This document shows positions 43,991 through 53,569 of a stretch of DNA of 64,000 nt, piece by piece. The DNA comes from Bacteroidota bacterium. GTDB taxonomy: Bacteria > Bacteroidota > Bacteroidia > Sphingobacteriales > Sphingobacteriaceae. The stretch's first letter is position 1; every line of letters starts with the position of its first letter. Under the pieces are notes generated by a model, which was given only the letters and a program-made list of their open reading frames with translations, did no database searches and was not told the DNA's origin. The position numbers and the translations under genes were made by a program. The DNA is taken from positions 124,001 to 188,000 of the forward strand of contig JAMFRP010000013.1 in assembly GCA_026224775.1 (NCBI GenBank), given 5' to 3'.

Positions 43991-45436
43991 ATGGAAACCA
44001 ATAATTTAGCAGAGCAGTTAACCATTGCCAATCAGGACAAGATTAATCTTGCCGCGGCGCTGGAACAGGCTAATAGCGAACTTGATCTTCAGAACAAGGA
44101 AAAAGGAAAACGTGCGGCAGAGCTCATCCTCGCCAACATCGAGATGGATCTTCAAAATGAAGAAAAACTGAAACTCGCTATGGAACTGGTCATCGTTAAT
44201 AAGGCGCTTGATTTTCAAATTGAAGAGAAAGCAAAGCGAGCCGCCGAGCTGATCATCGCCAATAAAGAGTTACGGTTTCAAAATGCAGAAAAGGAAAAGC
44301 GTGCCGCCGAATTGGTTATTGCTTATAGTCAGTTGGATCTGCAAAACCGTGAGCGTGAAGAGCGTGCTGCCGAGCTCATTTTAGCGAATACCGAACTGAT
44401 CTTTCAAAATCAGGAAAAGGAAAAACGTGCCGCCGAACTGATCATCGCCAACAAAGAATTGCTTTTCCAGAATGAAGAAAAGGAAAAACGGGCAAACGAA
44501 TTGGTTATTGCCAATAAGGAACTGCTTTTTCAGGCAAAAGAAAAGGGAAAACGTGCAGCCGAATTAATCATTGCCAATATTGAATTGAACTTTCAGGACA
44601 GCGAAAAGGAAAAGCGTGCCGAAGAACTGATTAACGCGCTTAAAGAGCTGGATTTTCAGGATGAGGAACGGGGAAAACGTGCCGCCGAACTGCTCATTGC
44701 TAACCGGGAAGTACAGGTTCAAAAACAGGAAAAGGAAAGGCGCGCAGCAGCCGAAGCTAAAAAGGACGAATTTTTCAACATGGTTAGTCATGAGTTTAAA
44801 ACGCCATTAACCAATATAAAAGCTATTAATCAATTGCTGACCCAAAAGATAAATAAGGCGGATAATATTTATCCTTTTATTGCAAATGCTAATAATAGTA
44901 TTAAACGCCTTGAAAAACTGATAGAAGACCTGCTAGATGTCACCAAAATTAATTCGGGACAGATTGACCTCAATATTGCAGCTTTCCATTTTTCTGATGC
45001 GTTAACCAACAGTATTGTTAATGTTCAATTAACGGCACCTAAGCACGAAATCTTACTTGAAAATGCTATTGATTTATTTTATACGGGTGATCAGTTCAGG
45101 ATAGAACAGGTATTGATTAACTTACTGAACAATGCGATTAAATATTCGCCAGACGCGGGACAGGTTATTGTAAGGGCTAAGATTGAAGCAGACAACCTTG
45201 TGATAAGCGTAGAAGATTTTGGAATTGGTATCGCGAAAGATGATATCGATCAACTATTCCAGCGCTTTTACCGCGTAAGCAAAGTAGCCATGAATTTTCA
45301 GGGGGTTGGGCTTGGTTTATACATTGCATCTGAAATTATCAAAAAACATAACGGTACATTTTCCACAACAAGTGAAATTGGCAAAGGAAGCATCTTTTCC
45401 TTCAGCTTACCGCTAAGTCCGCAAGTGTTTAATTAA
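43991..45436 (+). CDS. Soluble histidine kinase with ten 21-residue coiled-coil repeats
   Basis: 481 residues from the ATG at 43991. Residues 37-246 are ten tandem 21-residue units of the form EKxKRAAELIIANKELxFQN, each three heptads, forming one long coiled coil. A HisKA domain with H267 (NMVSHEFKTPL) and a HATPase_c domain follow, with N-box NLLNNAIKYS, DFGIGIA and GVGLGL. It has no membrane segment, PAS, GAF or other sensor. The repeats must serve as sensor, spacer or interaction surface. No response regulator adjoins. The repeat DNA (44099-44728) is imperfect at the base level, showing selection on protein. Confidence 0.9.
   Translation: METNNLAEQLTIANQDKINLAAALEQANSELDLQNKEKGKRAAELILANIEMDLQNEEKLKLAMELVIVNKALDFQIEEKAKRAAELIIANKELRFQNAEKEKRAAELVIAYSQLDLQNREREERAAELILANTELIFQNQEKEKRAAELIIANKELLFQNEEKEKRANELVIANKELLFQAKEKGKRAAELIIANIELNFQDSEKEKRAEELINALKELDFQDEERGKRAAELLIANREVQVQKQEKERRAAAEAKKDEFFNMVSHEFKTPLTNIKAINQLLTQKINKADNIYPFIANANNSIKRLEKLIEDLLDVTKINSGQIDLNIAAFHFSDALTNSIVNVQLTAPKHEILLENAIDLFYTGDQFRIEQVLINLLNNAIKYSPDAGQVIVRAKIEADNLVISVEDFGIGIAKDDIDQLFQRFYRVSKVAMNFQGVGLGLYIASEIIKKHNGTFSTTSEIGKGSIFSFSLPLSPQVFN
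44099..44728 (+). repeat. Ten in-frame 63-bp repeats inside kinase gene
   Basis: Each unit encodes 21 residues. Units share GAAAARGxAAARCGTGCCGCC-like starts but differ at many third positions. This is a coding repeat, not a CRISPR or intergenic element. Confidence 0.85.
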
Positions 45437-45443
45437 GTGGAAG

Positions 45444-45474
45444 TGGTGCGGTGAAAACACCGACTATAAGCTGA
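45444..45474. repeat. GGTGAAAACACCGAC short repeat
   Basis: TGGTGCGGTGAAAACACCGA followed by CTATAAGCTGAA. It is related to 878-910, 63080-63110 (inverted) and 63395-63416 (inverted). Confidence 0.55.
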
Positions 45475-45498
45475 ATAAAATTTATAAAAAAAGAATGA

Positions 45499-45574
45499 GG
45501 TGTCATGCTGAGGCACTCGAAGCATGTGCGTAAAGGCCTTTGCCCATATGCTTCGAGTGCCTCAGCATGACACC
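45499..45574. repeat. GTCATGCTGAGGCACTCGAAGC palindrome with ~27-bp arms
   Basis: Arms GGTGTCATGCTGAGGCACTC continuing GAAGCAT pair perfectly with the right-hand complement at about 45548-45574, around GTGCGTAAAGGCCTTTGCCCAT. It is the best-preserved member of the GTCATGCTGAG family in the window. The rest of the 318-bp spacer shows nothing else. Confidence 0.85.
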
Positions 45575-45754
45575 CTTTTTAATTCCCCCTTTCCTTTACC
45601 GCTTGCGATAGCATCCAAAATTGTTTAATTAAACACTCCTAATTATTGTGATAAAATACTAAATTGTAGGCCGATAAAATAATTATCGGCGGTGCATTTC
45701 ACAACTGGATTGAACCTGATTTTTTTTGACGACAACCTTATTCTTCACAATCAC

Positions 45755-46336
45755 ATGGAACAAACCAACCCGGAAAACGTAACAATTGGTAAACAGATAT
45801 GGATGACCCGTAACCTGAATACAACCACTTTTCGTAACGGAGACCCAATATTTCAGGCAAAAAATGAAGGCGAATGGCTTGAGGCTTCGCAGGCAAAAAA
45901 ACCAGCTTGCTGCTTTCAGGATTTTCATCCGGCCAACGAAGCAAGATATGGCAGGCTTTATAATTGGTACGCAGTAGGCGACCCACGCGGAATTTCGCCC
46001 GAAGGCTGGCATGTGCCAAACGACCGTGAGTGGCTTGAATTGATTGACTCCGTAGGCGGAGAATTTGCCAGCATGAAATTGAAAAGCAGGCAAGGCTGGC
46101 GCGATCGGTATAATGGTACTAATGAGAGTGGTTTTGGAGGATTACCCGGCGGGGGATGCACTTACGGTGGCGGTTTTATCTTCCAGCATCAATATGGTTT
46201 TTGGTGGGGCTCAACGGTAGACAAGAATGGCGCGGCATCAACGATTGTACTTTTTGATATGTCGCAAGCTGTGGGCAGGTATACTTACGATAAGAGCCTG
46301 GGGCAGTCGGTACGGTGCTTGAAAGATGCGGTTTAG
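45755..46336 (+). CDS. FISUMP-domain protein without signal peptide
   Basis: 193 residues from the ATG at 45755. An extended frame to 45692 lacks protein-like sequence. The FISUMP (Fibrobacter succinogenes major paralogous) domain covers almost the whole protein: IGKQIWMTRNLNTTTFRNGD, RYGRLYNWYAVGDPR, GWHVPNDREWLELI, GFGGLPGGG and SVRCLKD. FISUMP proteins are usually lipoproteins or secreted. Here no export signal is seen, so it may be cytoplasmic, or the true start may be missed. Function unknown. Confidence 0.82.
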   Translation: MEQTNPENVTIGKQIWMTRNLNTTTFRNGDPIFQAKNEGEWLEASQAKKPACCFQDFHPANEARYGRLYNWYAVGDPRGISPEGWHVPNDREWLELIDSVGGEFASMKLKSRQGWRDRYNGTNESGFGGLPGGGCTYGGGFIFQHQYGFWWGSTVDKNGAASTIVLFDMSQAVGRYTYDKSLGQSVRCLKDAV

Positions 46337-46365
46337 GGGCATGGTTTCAAAGTGATTTTTAGAAA

Positions 46366-47526
46366 TTACTTTATGCCAAAAACAGTCAGCATCTTTCCAA
46401 GCGCTCCTTCCGAGTGCATCCGTTCACCATTTTCAAGCGATTGTTTTGCTGCCTTTGATGCTCTTTTGCGCATACTTACTTCATAAAAAGAAATGGCTTC
46501 CTGCAAAGTATTGTATTTGTCAGAGGTTAAACATTCGCTCAATTCCAAAGCATCAAACATAGACGTGTTTGCGCCTTCGCCTGCAAAGGGCGGCATTACG
46601 TGTGCGGCATCGCCAAGTAATGTTAAGTTGGGCAGGGCTTCCCAGGTTTGATCTAAAGGCATACAATAAATTGGACGTGGGATAACAGGTGTTGCCGCAT
46701 TTTCAAACAGTTCGTACCATATACTGCTCCATGCACTATATTCTTTTTTAAACCATGCCAGCAATTGTGTTTTATCAGAAAAATTCAAACCACTATTTGC
46801 TGCCCAGTTTTCATCAATCTTTAAACTTAAATAAAACCCCAGGCCACAGTTGCCCTTCTGACCTCCCAATATATTCTTTCCATTTCCGAAAGCCATTATT
46901 TTTCCACCATTCAGCAATGCATAAATATGCGCTGTCGCTTTTTCTGCATTATCAACATTGATTTCAACCATGGTAACGCCAGAATAAAAAGCTTTTATGT
47001 TTGTGACGTACGGACGGATCTTAGAATTAGCACCATCAGCTGCAATTACAAGATCGGCATAAGCAGATGAACCGTTTTTAAAATGCAATAACCAACCCTC
47101 ATTTTGTTTTTCCATGGAAATAAAATGACTGTCCCAAACAACAGTTTCTGGCTGTAAAGACTCCAAAAATACTTTTCTTAATGCACCACGGTCTATTTCA
47201 GGCCGGGCAGGTTCATTGCCCAAATCTTCACCAGATTTGGTTTCGTGGTCGCTGAAAATGATTTCTGCATGTTCATTTACGATGACCTTTTTATCTGCAC
47301 CCTGACGAACATTCTTTTTAAACTCTTCAATTAAATTTGCTTTGCGTAAAGCAGCCCATCCAGACTCTTCATGCATATCGAGTGGTGAGCCTTGCACACG
47401 GGCACTTTTATCAAGATCACGTTCATACACTTTTACATTTGAACCCTTAAGCTGTAAAAGCCTTGCTAAGGTTAACCCTCCCGGGCCACCACCTATAATG
47501 GCAATTTGTTTATTATGTAGTATCAT
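46366..47526 (-). CDS. TetX-like FAD-dependent monooxygenase
   Basis: 386 residues, the same length class as Tet(X) (388). The FAD-binding GGGPGGL near 12-18 and VYERD at about 33-37, the DG-type motif AADGANSKIRPY (about 162-173) and the second FAD motif LLGDAAHVMPPFAGEGAN (about 292-309) are present. The N-terminal GSPLDMHEESGW segment matches Tet(X) layout. From a remembered alignment, the tetracycline-contacting His of Tet(X) appears to be Gly here, so tetracycline inactivation is uncertain. It is divergent from an AraC regulator 94 bases away. Confidence 0.88.
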   Translation of the reverse strand: MILHNKQIAIIGGGPGGLTLARLLQLKGSNVKVYERDLDKSARVQGSPLDMHEESGWAALRKANLIEEFKKNVRQGADKKVIVNEHAEIIFSDHETKSGEDLGNEPARPEIDRGALRKVFLESLQPETVVWDSHFISMEKQNEGWLLHFKNGSSAYADLVIAADGANSKIRPYVTNIKAFYSGVTMVEINVDNAEKATAHIYALLNGGKIMAFGNGKNILGGQKGNCGLGFYLSLKIDENWAANSGLNFSDKTQLLAWFKKEYSAWSSIWYELFENAATPVIPRPIYCMPLDQTWEALPNLTLLGDAAHVMPPFAGEGANTSMFDALELSECLTSDKYNTLQEAISFYEVSMRKRASKAAKQSLENGERMHSEGALGKMLTVFGIK

Positions 47527-47552
47527 GATTCTGTATTTTTTTAATTAAAATG

Positions 47553-47560
47553 CAAAATTA
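47553..47560 (-). promoter_or_regulatory. Candidate -7 element of monooxygenase gene
   Basis: Minus-strand TAATTTTG matches TAnnTTTG, 26 bases before the start codon. It lies in the short divergent region to the AraC gene, where a regulator site would be expected. Confidence 0.5.
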
Positions 47561-47620
47561 TTGAGTATTTTAGAGATAAAATAACTACACTGGACACAAA
47601 AATAGCCGCAAGAGACTTTT

Positions 47621-48607
47621 ATGGATAAACAGCAAACGGAACCGAATGTTCTGAAAAGACTTGCTCAGTTATTAGGAACGGAAGTAAAAAACTGGAGATT
47701 AGAAATTCCTAAGAAGTTTGGCAGAGGTTATTGTACCGGATTTGTTTTTAATGAGTATATCCGGATGCTGATCCTCAATTATGAACTCAATGAGAACTTA
47801 GTTGTTGAAAATCCAGACATCAATGCTACTGCAAGAACGATCCTTTTTAAGTTTCAAAATATTTTTCCTCAAACCGAAACATTGCTGGCGGGGAAGCAAT
47901 CAAAGGCAATACCTTCAGTTTTAATTGCTACGACGAGTCTCAGTACCGACGTTGTTATTCCTATCCATACAAATACTGCCACTATTAATATAGAGGTGGA
48001 TGCAAATTATTTGAACGGGTTATTCGACCTGTCAGAAAAATCACCGGTTTTGCAAAATCTGTTACAGAATACGCAGCCCTTACTGTTCGAACAAATGATT
48101 TATCCTTCTTTACAAAAAATTGTGGATGAGATTGTGTCTGAAACAGTTGATGAAATTTTTAAGTTATTTTTTCTGCGGATAAAGGCGGAAGAACTGATTT
48201 GCAGATTATTAATAGAATTGGAAAAACGGGATGTAAAACAGCTATATGCTTTAAATAGTCATGATATTCAAACCATTTACAAGGTTAAAGAGCAAATGCT
48301 GGAACATCTGGAAATTCCGCCCGTTATTAAAGAACTGGCAGTTGTTGCCAGTATGAGTCCAACCAAATTGAAACGTTTATTTAAACAAATTTTCGGTAAC
48401 AGTATTTTCAATTACTACCAGGAATTCAGGATGAAAGAGGCGGCACTTTTGTTGAAAGAGGATGGGCTATCTGTGGCAGATGTGGGATACAAGCTGGGCT
48501 TTACTAACCTAAGCCATTTTTCAAGGGTATTTGCAGCACATACCGGGATGAAGCCGAAACAATACAGCCGGATTAAACCCACCTTCGTTTCCGGGGCTAA
48601 CATTTAA
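47621..48607 (+). CDS. AraC-family regulator divergent from TetX-like gene
   Basis: 328 residues. A large N-terminal region (about 1-220) is of unknown fold. The C-terminal AraC HTH (about 225-328) has VADVGYKLGFTNLSHFSRVFAAHTGMKPKQYSR, a full second-helix signature. Its gene faces away from the monooxygenase with only 94 bases between starts, so it is probably that gene's regulator. The inducer is unknown and might be the monooxygenase substrate. Confidence 0.88.
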   Translation: MDKQQTEPNVLKRLAQLLGTEVKNWRLEIPKKFGRGYCTGFVFNEYIRMLILNYELNENLVVENPDINATARTILFKFQNIFPQTETLLAGKQSKAIPSVLIATTSLSTDVVIPIHTNTATINIEVDANYLNGLFDLSEKSPVLQNLLQNTQPLLFEQMIYPSLQKIVDEIVSETVDEIFKLFFLRIKAEELICRLLIELEKRDVKQLYALNSHDIQTIYKVKEQMLEHLEIPPVIKELAVVASMSPTKLKRLFKQIFGNSIFNYYQEFRMKEAALLLKEDGLSVADVGYKLGFTNLSHFSRVFAAHTGMKPKQYSRIKPTFVSGANI

Positions 48608-48649
48608 TGGTATCTTAGTGATATTAAAAAACCTGTTACCTTTTTAGCG

Positions 48650-50515
48650 ATGAAAAAAATTATTTACCTGGTTATCTGTTTAGTTATTGCGGGACAGCAA
48701 AGCCTTCTCGCGCAGCAAGACACAAGTAACAACCAAAATGACTCTACCCACAATATAGCATTGAATAACCAGCTTTTGAACATCCAAAAGCTTTCAGCCG
48801 ACCGTTTGGCTGATTCGTTAAAAAGACAGCAACTGGAGAAACAGGTAGCACAGTTAAGTAGTGCCGATAACCTAAAAAGGCTCGACCTGTTAAAAGAGGT
48901 TAACGCCATTAAGGAAAAAGATTCGCTTCGGTTAGTACAGCAAAAACACCAGATCGATTCGCTCCGGAAGTTTGTGAAGGGTTTTCCGGTGGTGCCATTC
49001 AGGGACACATTGTTTTCACTTTATACCAGGCAGGGAAGTTTTACCGCCCAGGAACGGGCAGAGGCTATCGCCAGCCGTATTGAAAAATTAAGCGGTGATT
49101 ATAACTTCAGACCCGACTCGCTGAAAGTAGTTGACAATGAAACGACTACCGATATAGTTTTCAAAGATCAATTGCTAATGTCGGTATCAGAGCCCGATGC
49201 GTTATGGCAAAACACCGACAGGCAATCGCTCGCCATAAAACTGAAATCAAGGATCGGCGCAGCCATATTGCAGCACCGGGAGGAGACCCGCTGGCAAACT
49301 TTATTAAAGGAATCATTACTGGCATTATTTGTTATTATTGTTGTAATCCTGCTTATCTACGGGGTTAATCGCTCATTAAAATGGTTGTTGAAAAGGATAA
49401 GGGGTAAACAACGTTGGTTTACATCGGGCATAAAGATCAGCGATTACGAATTACTTAATGCCGATAGACAGGTTTATCTACTCAATTTTATATTCAAGGT
49501 TGTTAAATGGTTCCTCATCATCCTGATCGTTTACCTCGCGTTGCCCGTACTATTCGGGATATTCCCTTTCACACGCGACCTGTCAGACCTCCTGATAGGT
49601 TACATTACCAGCCCTTTAAAGCGTATAGGAATTTCTATTTGGGATTATATTCCGAACCTGATCACCATCCTGGTTTTATGCATTATTTTCAGGTACATCC
49701 TGCGTTTTATCGCATATATCAGGGATGAGGTAGCAAAAGGCTCACTCACCATTCCTGGCTTTTACCCCGATTGGGCTGGCTCTACCTACCAGATTGCGCG
49801 CGTGTTGATCCTTGCCTTTATGCTGATCGTTATCTTTCCATACCTGCCGGGTTCAGATTCGGCCATATTCAAAGGGGTTTCGGTTTTCGTCGGCGTCTTA
49901 TTTACCTTTGGTTCGGCTGGCGCTTTGGGTAATATCGTTTCGGGCGTAGTTATGACTTATACACGCGCCTTTAAACTGGGCGATCGTGTGAAAATAGGTG
50001 AGGTAACAGGTGATATTATTGAAAAAACATTGCTTGTTACCCGTATTCGTACCATTCAAAATGAGATTATTTCTATACCGAATTCAACGGTTATCAGCAA
50101 CCATACCATCAACTACAGCAGCGATGCGCCCGACAAAGGCTTGATTATCCATACTACGGTAACAATAGGATATGACGCACCGTGGAGACAGGTGCATCAA
50201 TTGCTGATAGATGCCGCGCTGGATACGCCAATGGTGGAAAAAGAACCTCTACCCTACGTGTACCAAACCAGCCTTGACGATTATTATGTAAGTTACCGTA
50301 TTAATGCATTTACCAAAGAGCCCAACCGGCAGGCGGCCATTTACTCTGCGTTGCATGCCAATATCCAGGATCATTTCAATAAAGCCGGTGTAGAGATCAT
50401 GTCGCCGCATTATAAAGCGTTAAGAGACGGTAATGCAACTACTATCCCGCCAGATTATTTGCCAAAGGATTACACCCCGCCCGGCTTTGTTACACAAACC
50501 CGTAAACCGGAATAA
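48650..50515 (+). CDS. Large MscS-family mechanosensitive channel
   Basis: 621 residues. A signal peptide (1-21), a Gln/Leu/Ser-rich coiled-coil periplasmic part (about 30-120) and about five membrane helices (from about 220) precede the MscS domain. The pore helix and following beta domain read TFGSAGALGNIVSGVVMTYTRAFKLGDRVKIG, with RIRTIQNEIISIPNSTVI after. Gly/Ala packing of the pore helix is kept. It releases solutes during osmotic down-shock. It starts 42 bases after the AraC gene, but no functional link is apparent. Confidence 0.92.
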   Translation: MKKIIYLVICLVIAGQQSLLAQQDTSNNQNDSTHNIALNNQLLNIQKLSADRLADSLKRQQLEKQVAQLSSADNLKRLDLLKEVNAIKEKDSLRLVQQKHQIDSLRKFVKGFPVVPFRDTLFSLYTRQGSFTAQERAEAIASRIEKLSGDYNFRPDSLKVVDNETTTDIVFKDQLLMSVSEPDALWQNTDRQSLAIKLKSRIGAAILQHREETRWQTLLKESLLALFVIIVVILLIYGVNRSLKWLLKRIRGKQRWFTSGIKISDYELLNADRQVYLLNFIFKVVKWFLIILIVYLALPVLFGIFPFTRDLSDLLIGYITSPLKRIGISIWDYIPNLITILVLCIIFRYILRFIAYIRDEVAKGSLTIPGFYPDWAGSTYQIARVLILAFMLIVIFPYLPGSDSAIFKGVSVFVGVLFTFGSAGALGNIVSGVVMTYTRAFKLGDRVKIGEVTGDIIEKTLLVTRIRTIQNEIISIPNSTVISNHTINYSSDAPDKGLIIHTTVTIGYDAPWRQVHQLLIDAALDTPMVEKEPLPYVYQTSLDDYYVSYRINAFTKEPNRQAAIYSALHANIQDHFNKAGVEIMSPHYKALRDGNATTIPPDYLPKDYTPPGFVTQTRKPE

Positions 50516-50542
50516 TGTGGGAGGCTATGATATAGAAATGCC

Positions 50543-50576
50543 TGTACTGGTATAAGTTTATAAATCAACCAGTACA
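50543..50576. terminator. Hairpin between convergent genes
   Basis: A 9-bp perfect stem TGTACTGGT / ACCAGTACA with a 16-base loop lies between the MscS gene (+) and the serine hydrolase gene (-). No T-run, so the terminator call is moderate. Confidence 0.5.
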
Positions 50577-50608
50577 AGCAACATTCCGGGTATGGGATTA
50601 AACTTTAT

Positions 50609-52150
50609 CTATTTTAATTCAATATCTAAAATAGCCTGCCCTTTTTGCCCTAAGTATTTTTTAATTAGGTCTATATAAAGCTTTGTTCCATTCTCGGAAT
50701 TGGTGAAGATGATAATCCCCTTGCCAGATTTGGGTAAAAGAAAGCAAATGGAGTGGGCGCCCGGATCATCCCCGCCATGCGAGATGGCATACTCATCCTC
50801 GCCAAGCGGATCATAAATAAACCAGCCCAGGCCTATGTAGCGCCCGTCTTTAGTTTTGGTATTATGGCTTAACATTTGTTTGGCAATCGTATCAGATATT
50901 CCCTCATGATTCATAACCGAGATCATAAATTTGCCGTAGTCGGCTATTGTCGTTTTTAAAAGATCGGCACCACTTGCAACATGGTTTTTATCGAAAGATA
51001 AAGCAATTCCGTTACTATCATGCGGAACAGCAAACCGTGATTCATCCATACCGGCATCCCATGTATAATGGGTATCGGTCATCCCCAAAGGTTTAAAGAT
51101 GATTTCATCAGCCAGTTCATTCAGCGGTTTGTGGAATTTAGCTTCCAACGCCCGGCGCAGATACTCAAAACCCTCGCCTGAATATTCGTATTTAGTTCCG
51201 GGATCAAACAGGAAAGTCAATTTTTTATCTTTGAGTTCGCGGCGCCAATTTGGAAACCCACTTTGCTGTGTAAGTATATGTCTTGTGGTGAGTATTTTAC
51301 TTCGTGGGTCAGCTTTTACATCAGGGTCTGTCCAGTATTTGTATAGTGGTTCATCCAAATTCCATTTGCCTTCACTCGCCAGGCGTAGCGTTATCATGGT
51401 GGTAACCGTTTTAGTTAACGAGGCTACATTAAAGATAGAGTTATAAGCAGCGGGACGGCCATTATCCAGCTCTCCGTAAACTTTTATCTGCTGTAATTTG
51501 CCATGATCGATCAGTCCTACCGCAAGTGCAGGTACTTTATTTTGCTTTAACCACGCCTCAACGCTGCCCGTATCTTCCAAATCCGGGTCTCCTGCTTCAG
51601 TATCCTGATGGTCATAACTCAGGCTTCTAATCAGTTTCCAGGCACCGTCTTCCAGCTTCCATACATTAGTAAATTTTGCACGGCTGGTAAAATACAATGG
51701 TTTACCGGGTTCCAGCGCATAAAAACGGTGAATACCTGTTTGTATGGCCCCGTATAATACACCGTTCTTTTCAAGCGGATAAACTTGCATACTACCCGGT
51801 TCCAGCACCCTGCTTGCTTTGTAGTTCAGGCTGCATACGTTGTTTTTTACGCTATTGATAAACGCGGCCTTTGAAAGCATTGTGCCAGCCTGGTCATGGT
51901 AAAATTCAAAGTTATCGCTAACCAGCATTTCAAATGCCGGGATATTGCAGGTATTGAAACCAACATCGAATAATAAACTATCCTGCTTTTTTAAAGTTTG
52001 ATATAATGACGACGATGTGCTGACTTGTGCCTTTGAATTATGACAAGCGATAACCGCGATGATAATCAGCGTGGCACTTACAACTTTTTTCAAATGGTTA
52101 AGCTTAGCGCCAATTAGGGATTTTATACCGCGAAAACTTGATACTTTCAT
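50609..52150 (-). CDS. Lipoprotein-like fusion of NTF2-like domain and class C serine hydrolase
   Basis: 513 residues. A hydrophobic N-terminal segment (24-36) ends VIAC, with Cys 36 a possible lipid site. A DUF4440/NTF2-like domain (about 48-182) is followed by a beta-lactamase-fold hydrolase (about 195-513) with S244-x-x-K247 (ASLTK), YSGEG at the YxN position and HGGDD as the KTG-like box. Such proteins are esterases, D-aminopeptidases or penicillin-binding-like proteins. True beta-lactamase activity is not implied. A second, truncated relative lies at 63488. Confidence 0.87.
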   Translation of the reverse strand: MKVSSFRGIKSLIGAKLNHLKKVVSATLIIIAVIACHNSKAQVSTSSSLYQTLKKQDSLLFDVGFNTCNIPAFEMLVSDNFEFYHDQAGTMLSKAAFINSVKNNVCSLNYKASRVLEPGSMQVYPLEKNGVLYGAIQTGIHRFYALEPGKPLYFTSRAKFTNVWKLEDGAWKLIRSLSYDHQDTEAGDPDLEDTGSVEAWLKQNKVPALAVGLIDHGKLQQIKVYGELDNGRPAAYNSIFNVASLTKTVTTMITLRLASEGKWNLDEPLYKYWTDPDVKADPRSKILTTRHILTQQSGFPNWRRELKDKKLTFLFDPGTKYEYSGEGFEYLRRALEAKFHKPLNELADEIIFKPLGMTDTHYTWDAGMDESRFAVPHDSNGIALSFDKNHVASGADLLKTTIADYGKFMISVMNHEGISDTIAKQMLSHNTKTKDGRYIGLGWFIYDPLGEDEYAISHGGDDPGAHSICFLLPKSGKGIIIFTNSENGTKLYIDLIKKYLGQKGQAILDIELK

Positions 52151-52701
52151 ACTTGGATAAGATTGTGTTACTAAATTATTTTAAATGCCGGAATTAATGC
52201 TTCCAACTATTTACTATATAACCAACACGAGTGCCAATATCTAACTAACTGATAATTATTTAATTACAATAAATACGATATATATTAGTGTTCGATTATG
52301 TTTCACGGCTGTTCGGAAACGCTACAATGAGTTAACTATTGAAATCGCGACACGCACTACAATTGAGTACTTGTTACAAACGAGCACATCTCTACTGGTA
52401 CAAGTTTAACGAAGTGTAAATAGATCTATAATGGAGCAAGCATCCTACTTACGGAAAATATAAATTTAGCTGAAAGCCTAATACATTTTGGGTCGAAGCT
52501 ATAAACTTCGACCAGTTGGGATCAATTGCGATAGAATTTCCAAAAACATAAATTCAGAAAACATTATTTCTACGGTTATTGTTAAGATAACTACAACTTA
52601 AAACAATCATATAGGTTTCCTGAAGCTGTTTTTAAGAATATTTTTAAGATCGCCTGATGGTACTTGCTTTTTTATATCGATACTCTAATTTTTAATAAAA
52701 T
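52151..52701. other. Spacer with inverted copy of the 4080 hairpin repeat
   Basis: 551 bases. The stem-loop at 52491-52513 (GGTCGAAGCTATAAACTTCGACC in two halves) and the preceding AGCTGAAAGCCTAATACATT are the inverted copy of 4080-4132. The rest shows no gene or other repeat. Confidence 0.6.
52470..52517. repeat. Hairpin repeat, inverted copy of 4080-4132
   Basis: The shared core is GGTCGAAGCTATAA with CTTCGACCAGT after it. A few substitutions break the pairing of one arm (GAAGC/ACTTC), suggesting an older copy. Confidence 0.65.
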
Positions 52702-53391
52702 ATGAACAGAATAATTTTAGCCTTCATTTTGTTGTCTGCTAACCCATTGCTTAGCCTTGCACAAACTACTCAGCCAGACATGACTGTATTTGGATTTAAA
52801 TTGGGTGAAAAAATACCCATACCGGAGTGCCCCTGTAAGATTGTTGAATCGAAAAAAGTAGGTAATTATGGGGTTTTAAGCATTACACACATTAAAGGCT
52901 ATCAATATGTATCAGGACTAGGAACTCCAGTTAGCACCACCTGTTTTGAACGTTTAGACATAGATAATTATAAAGTAAAAAAAAGTGACCAATTACCCCC
53001 CTTACCTGCAGTTACAAATGGAATTATCAACGTTCGGTTTGCACCGCAAGACGCTCCTTCAAAGGAGATGTGTCCGTTAGGCTCATTTAATGCATCTATT
53101 GAGGACTCTAAATTGACGGGGGTTACCTTTACGATATATACTGGTGATGCCGACAATATATTTGAAACACTGAAAAAAAAGTATGGAAATAATGCGGTTG
53201 TAAAGTCGTATACAGTGCAAAATGGTTATGGAGCATCGCTTAACTATTATATGGCTGTTTGGGCTTTTCCCAATTTAGGAGTACTATTAGAAAGTTCAAT
53301 GCATAGATCACTTTCAGAACAATTTGGCAGCGTAGCCATTGAAATACCTAAAAAAAGTGCACCACCAGCTCAAAATCAACGGAAATTATAG
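52702..53391 (+). CDS. Exported protein of unknown function
   Basis: 229 residues with a signal peptide (1-20, SLAQ). The mature part has PECPCKIV and two more cysteines (in STTCFERL and EMCPLGSF), possibly disulfide-bonded. Otherwise it is a mixed alpha/beta sequence with a basic, Pro/Gln-rich tail. No family recognised. It is alone on its strand here. Confidence 0.65.
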   Translation: MNRIILAFILLSANPLLSLAQTTQPDMTVFGFKLGEKIPIPECPCKIVESKKVGNYGVLSITHIKGYQYVSGLGTPVSTTCFERLDIDNYKVKKSDQLPPLPAVTNGIINVRFAPQDAPSKEMCPLGSFNASIEDSKLTGVTFTIYTGDADNIFETLKKKYGNNAVVKSYTVQNGYGASLNYYMAVWAFPNLGVLLESSMHRSLSEQFGSVAIEIPKKSAPPAQNQRKL

Positions 53392-53569
53392 AATCCGTTT
53401 ATATATATGAAGCTTGGCGCTCTGCAAACTGGTCTTATTCCAAAATCAAGAATGGGAGTTAAAACTTATTCTTGCTGTACAAAACACCATTCGTTTTGGG
53501 TCATGATGTTACGGGAATTATAAGCAATTTCTGTTTTCACCTTTTTTCTCGAAAACAGTATGGGTTTAA

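Noticed and set aside
44099..44728. Regular 63-bp repeats looking like a tandem or CRISPR-type array
   Set aside because: They are in frame, encode 21-residue heptad units, vary at third positions, and have no spacer/repeat alternation.
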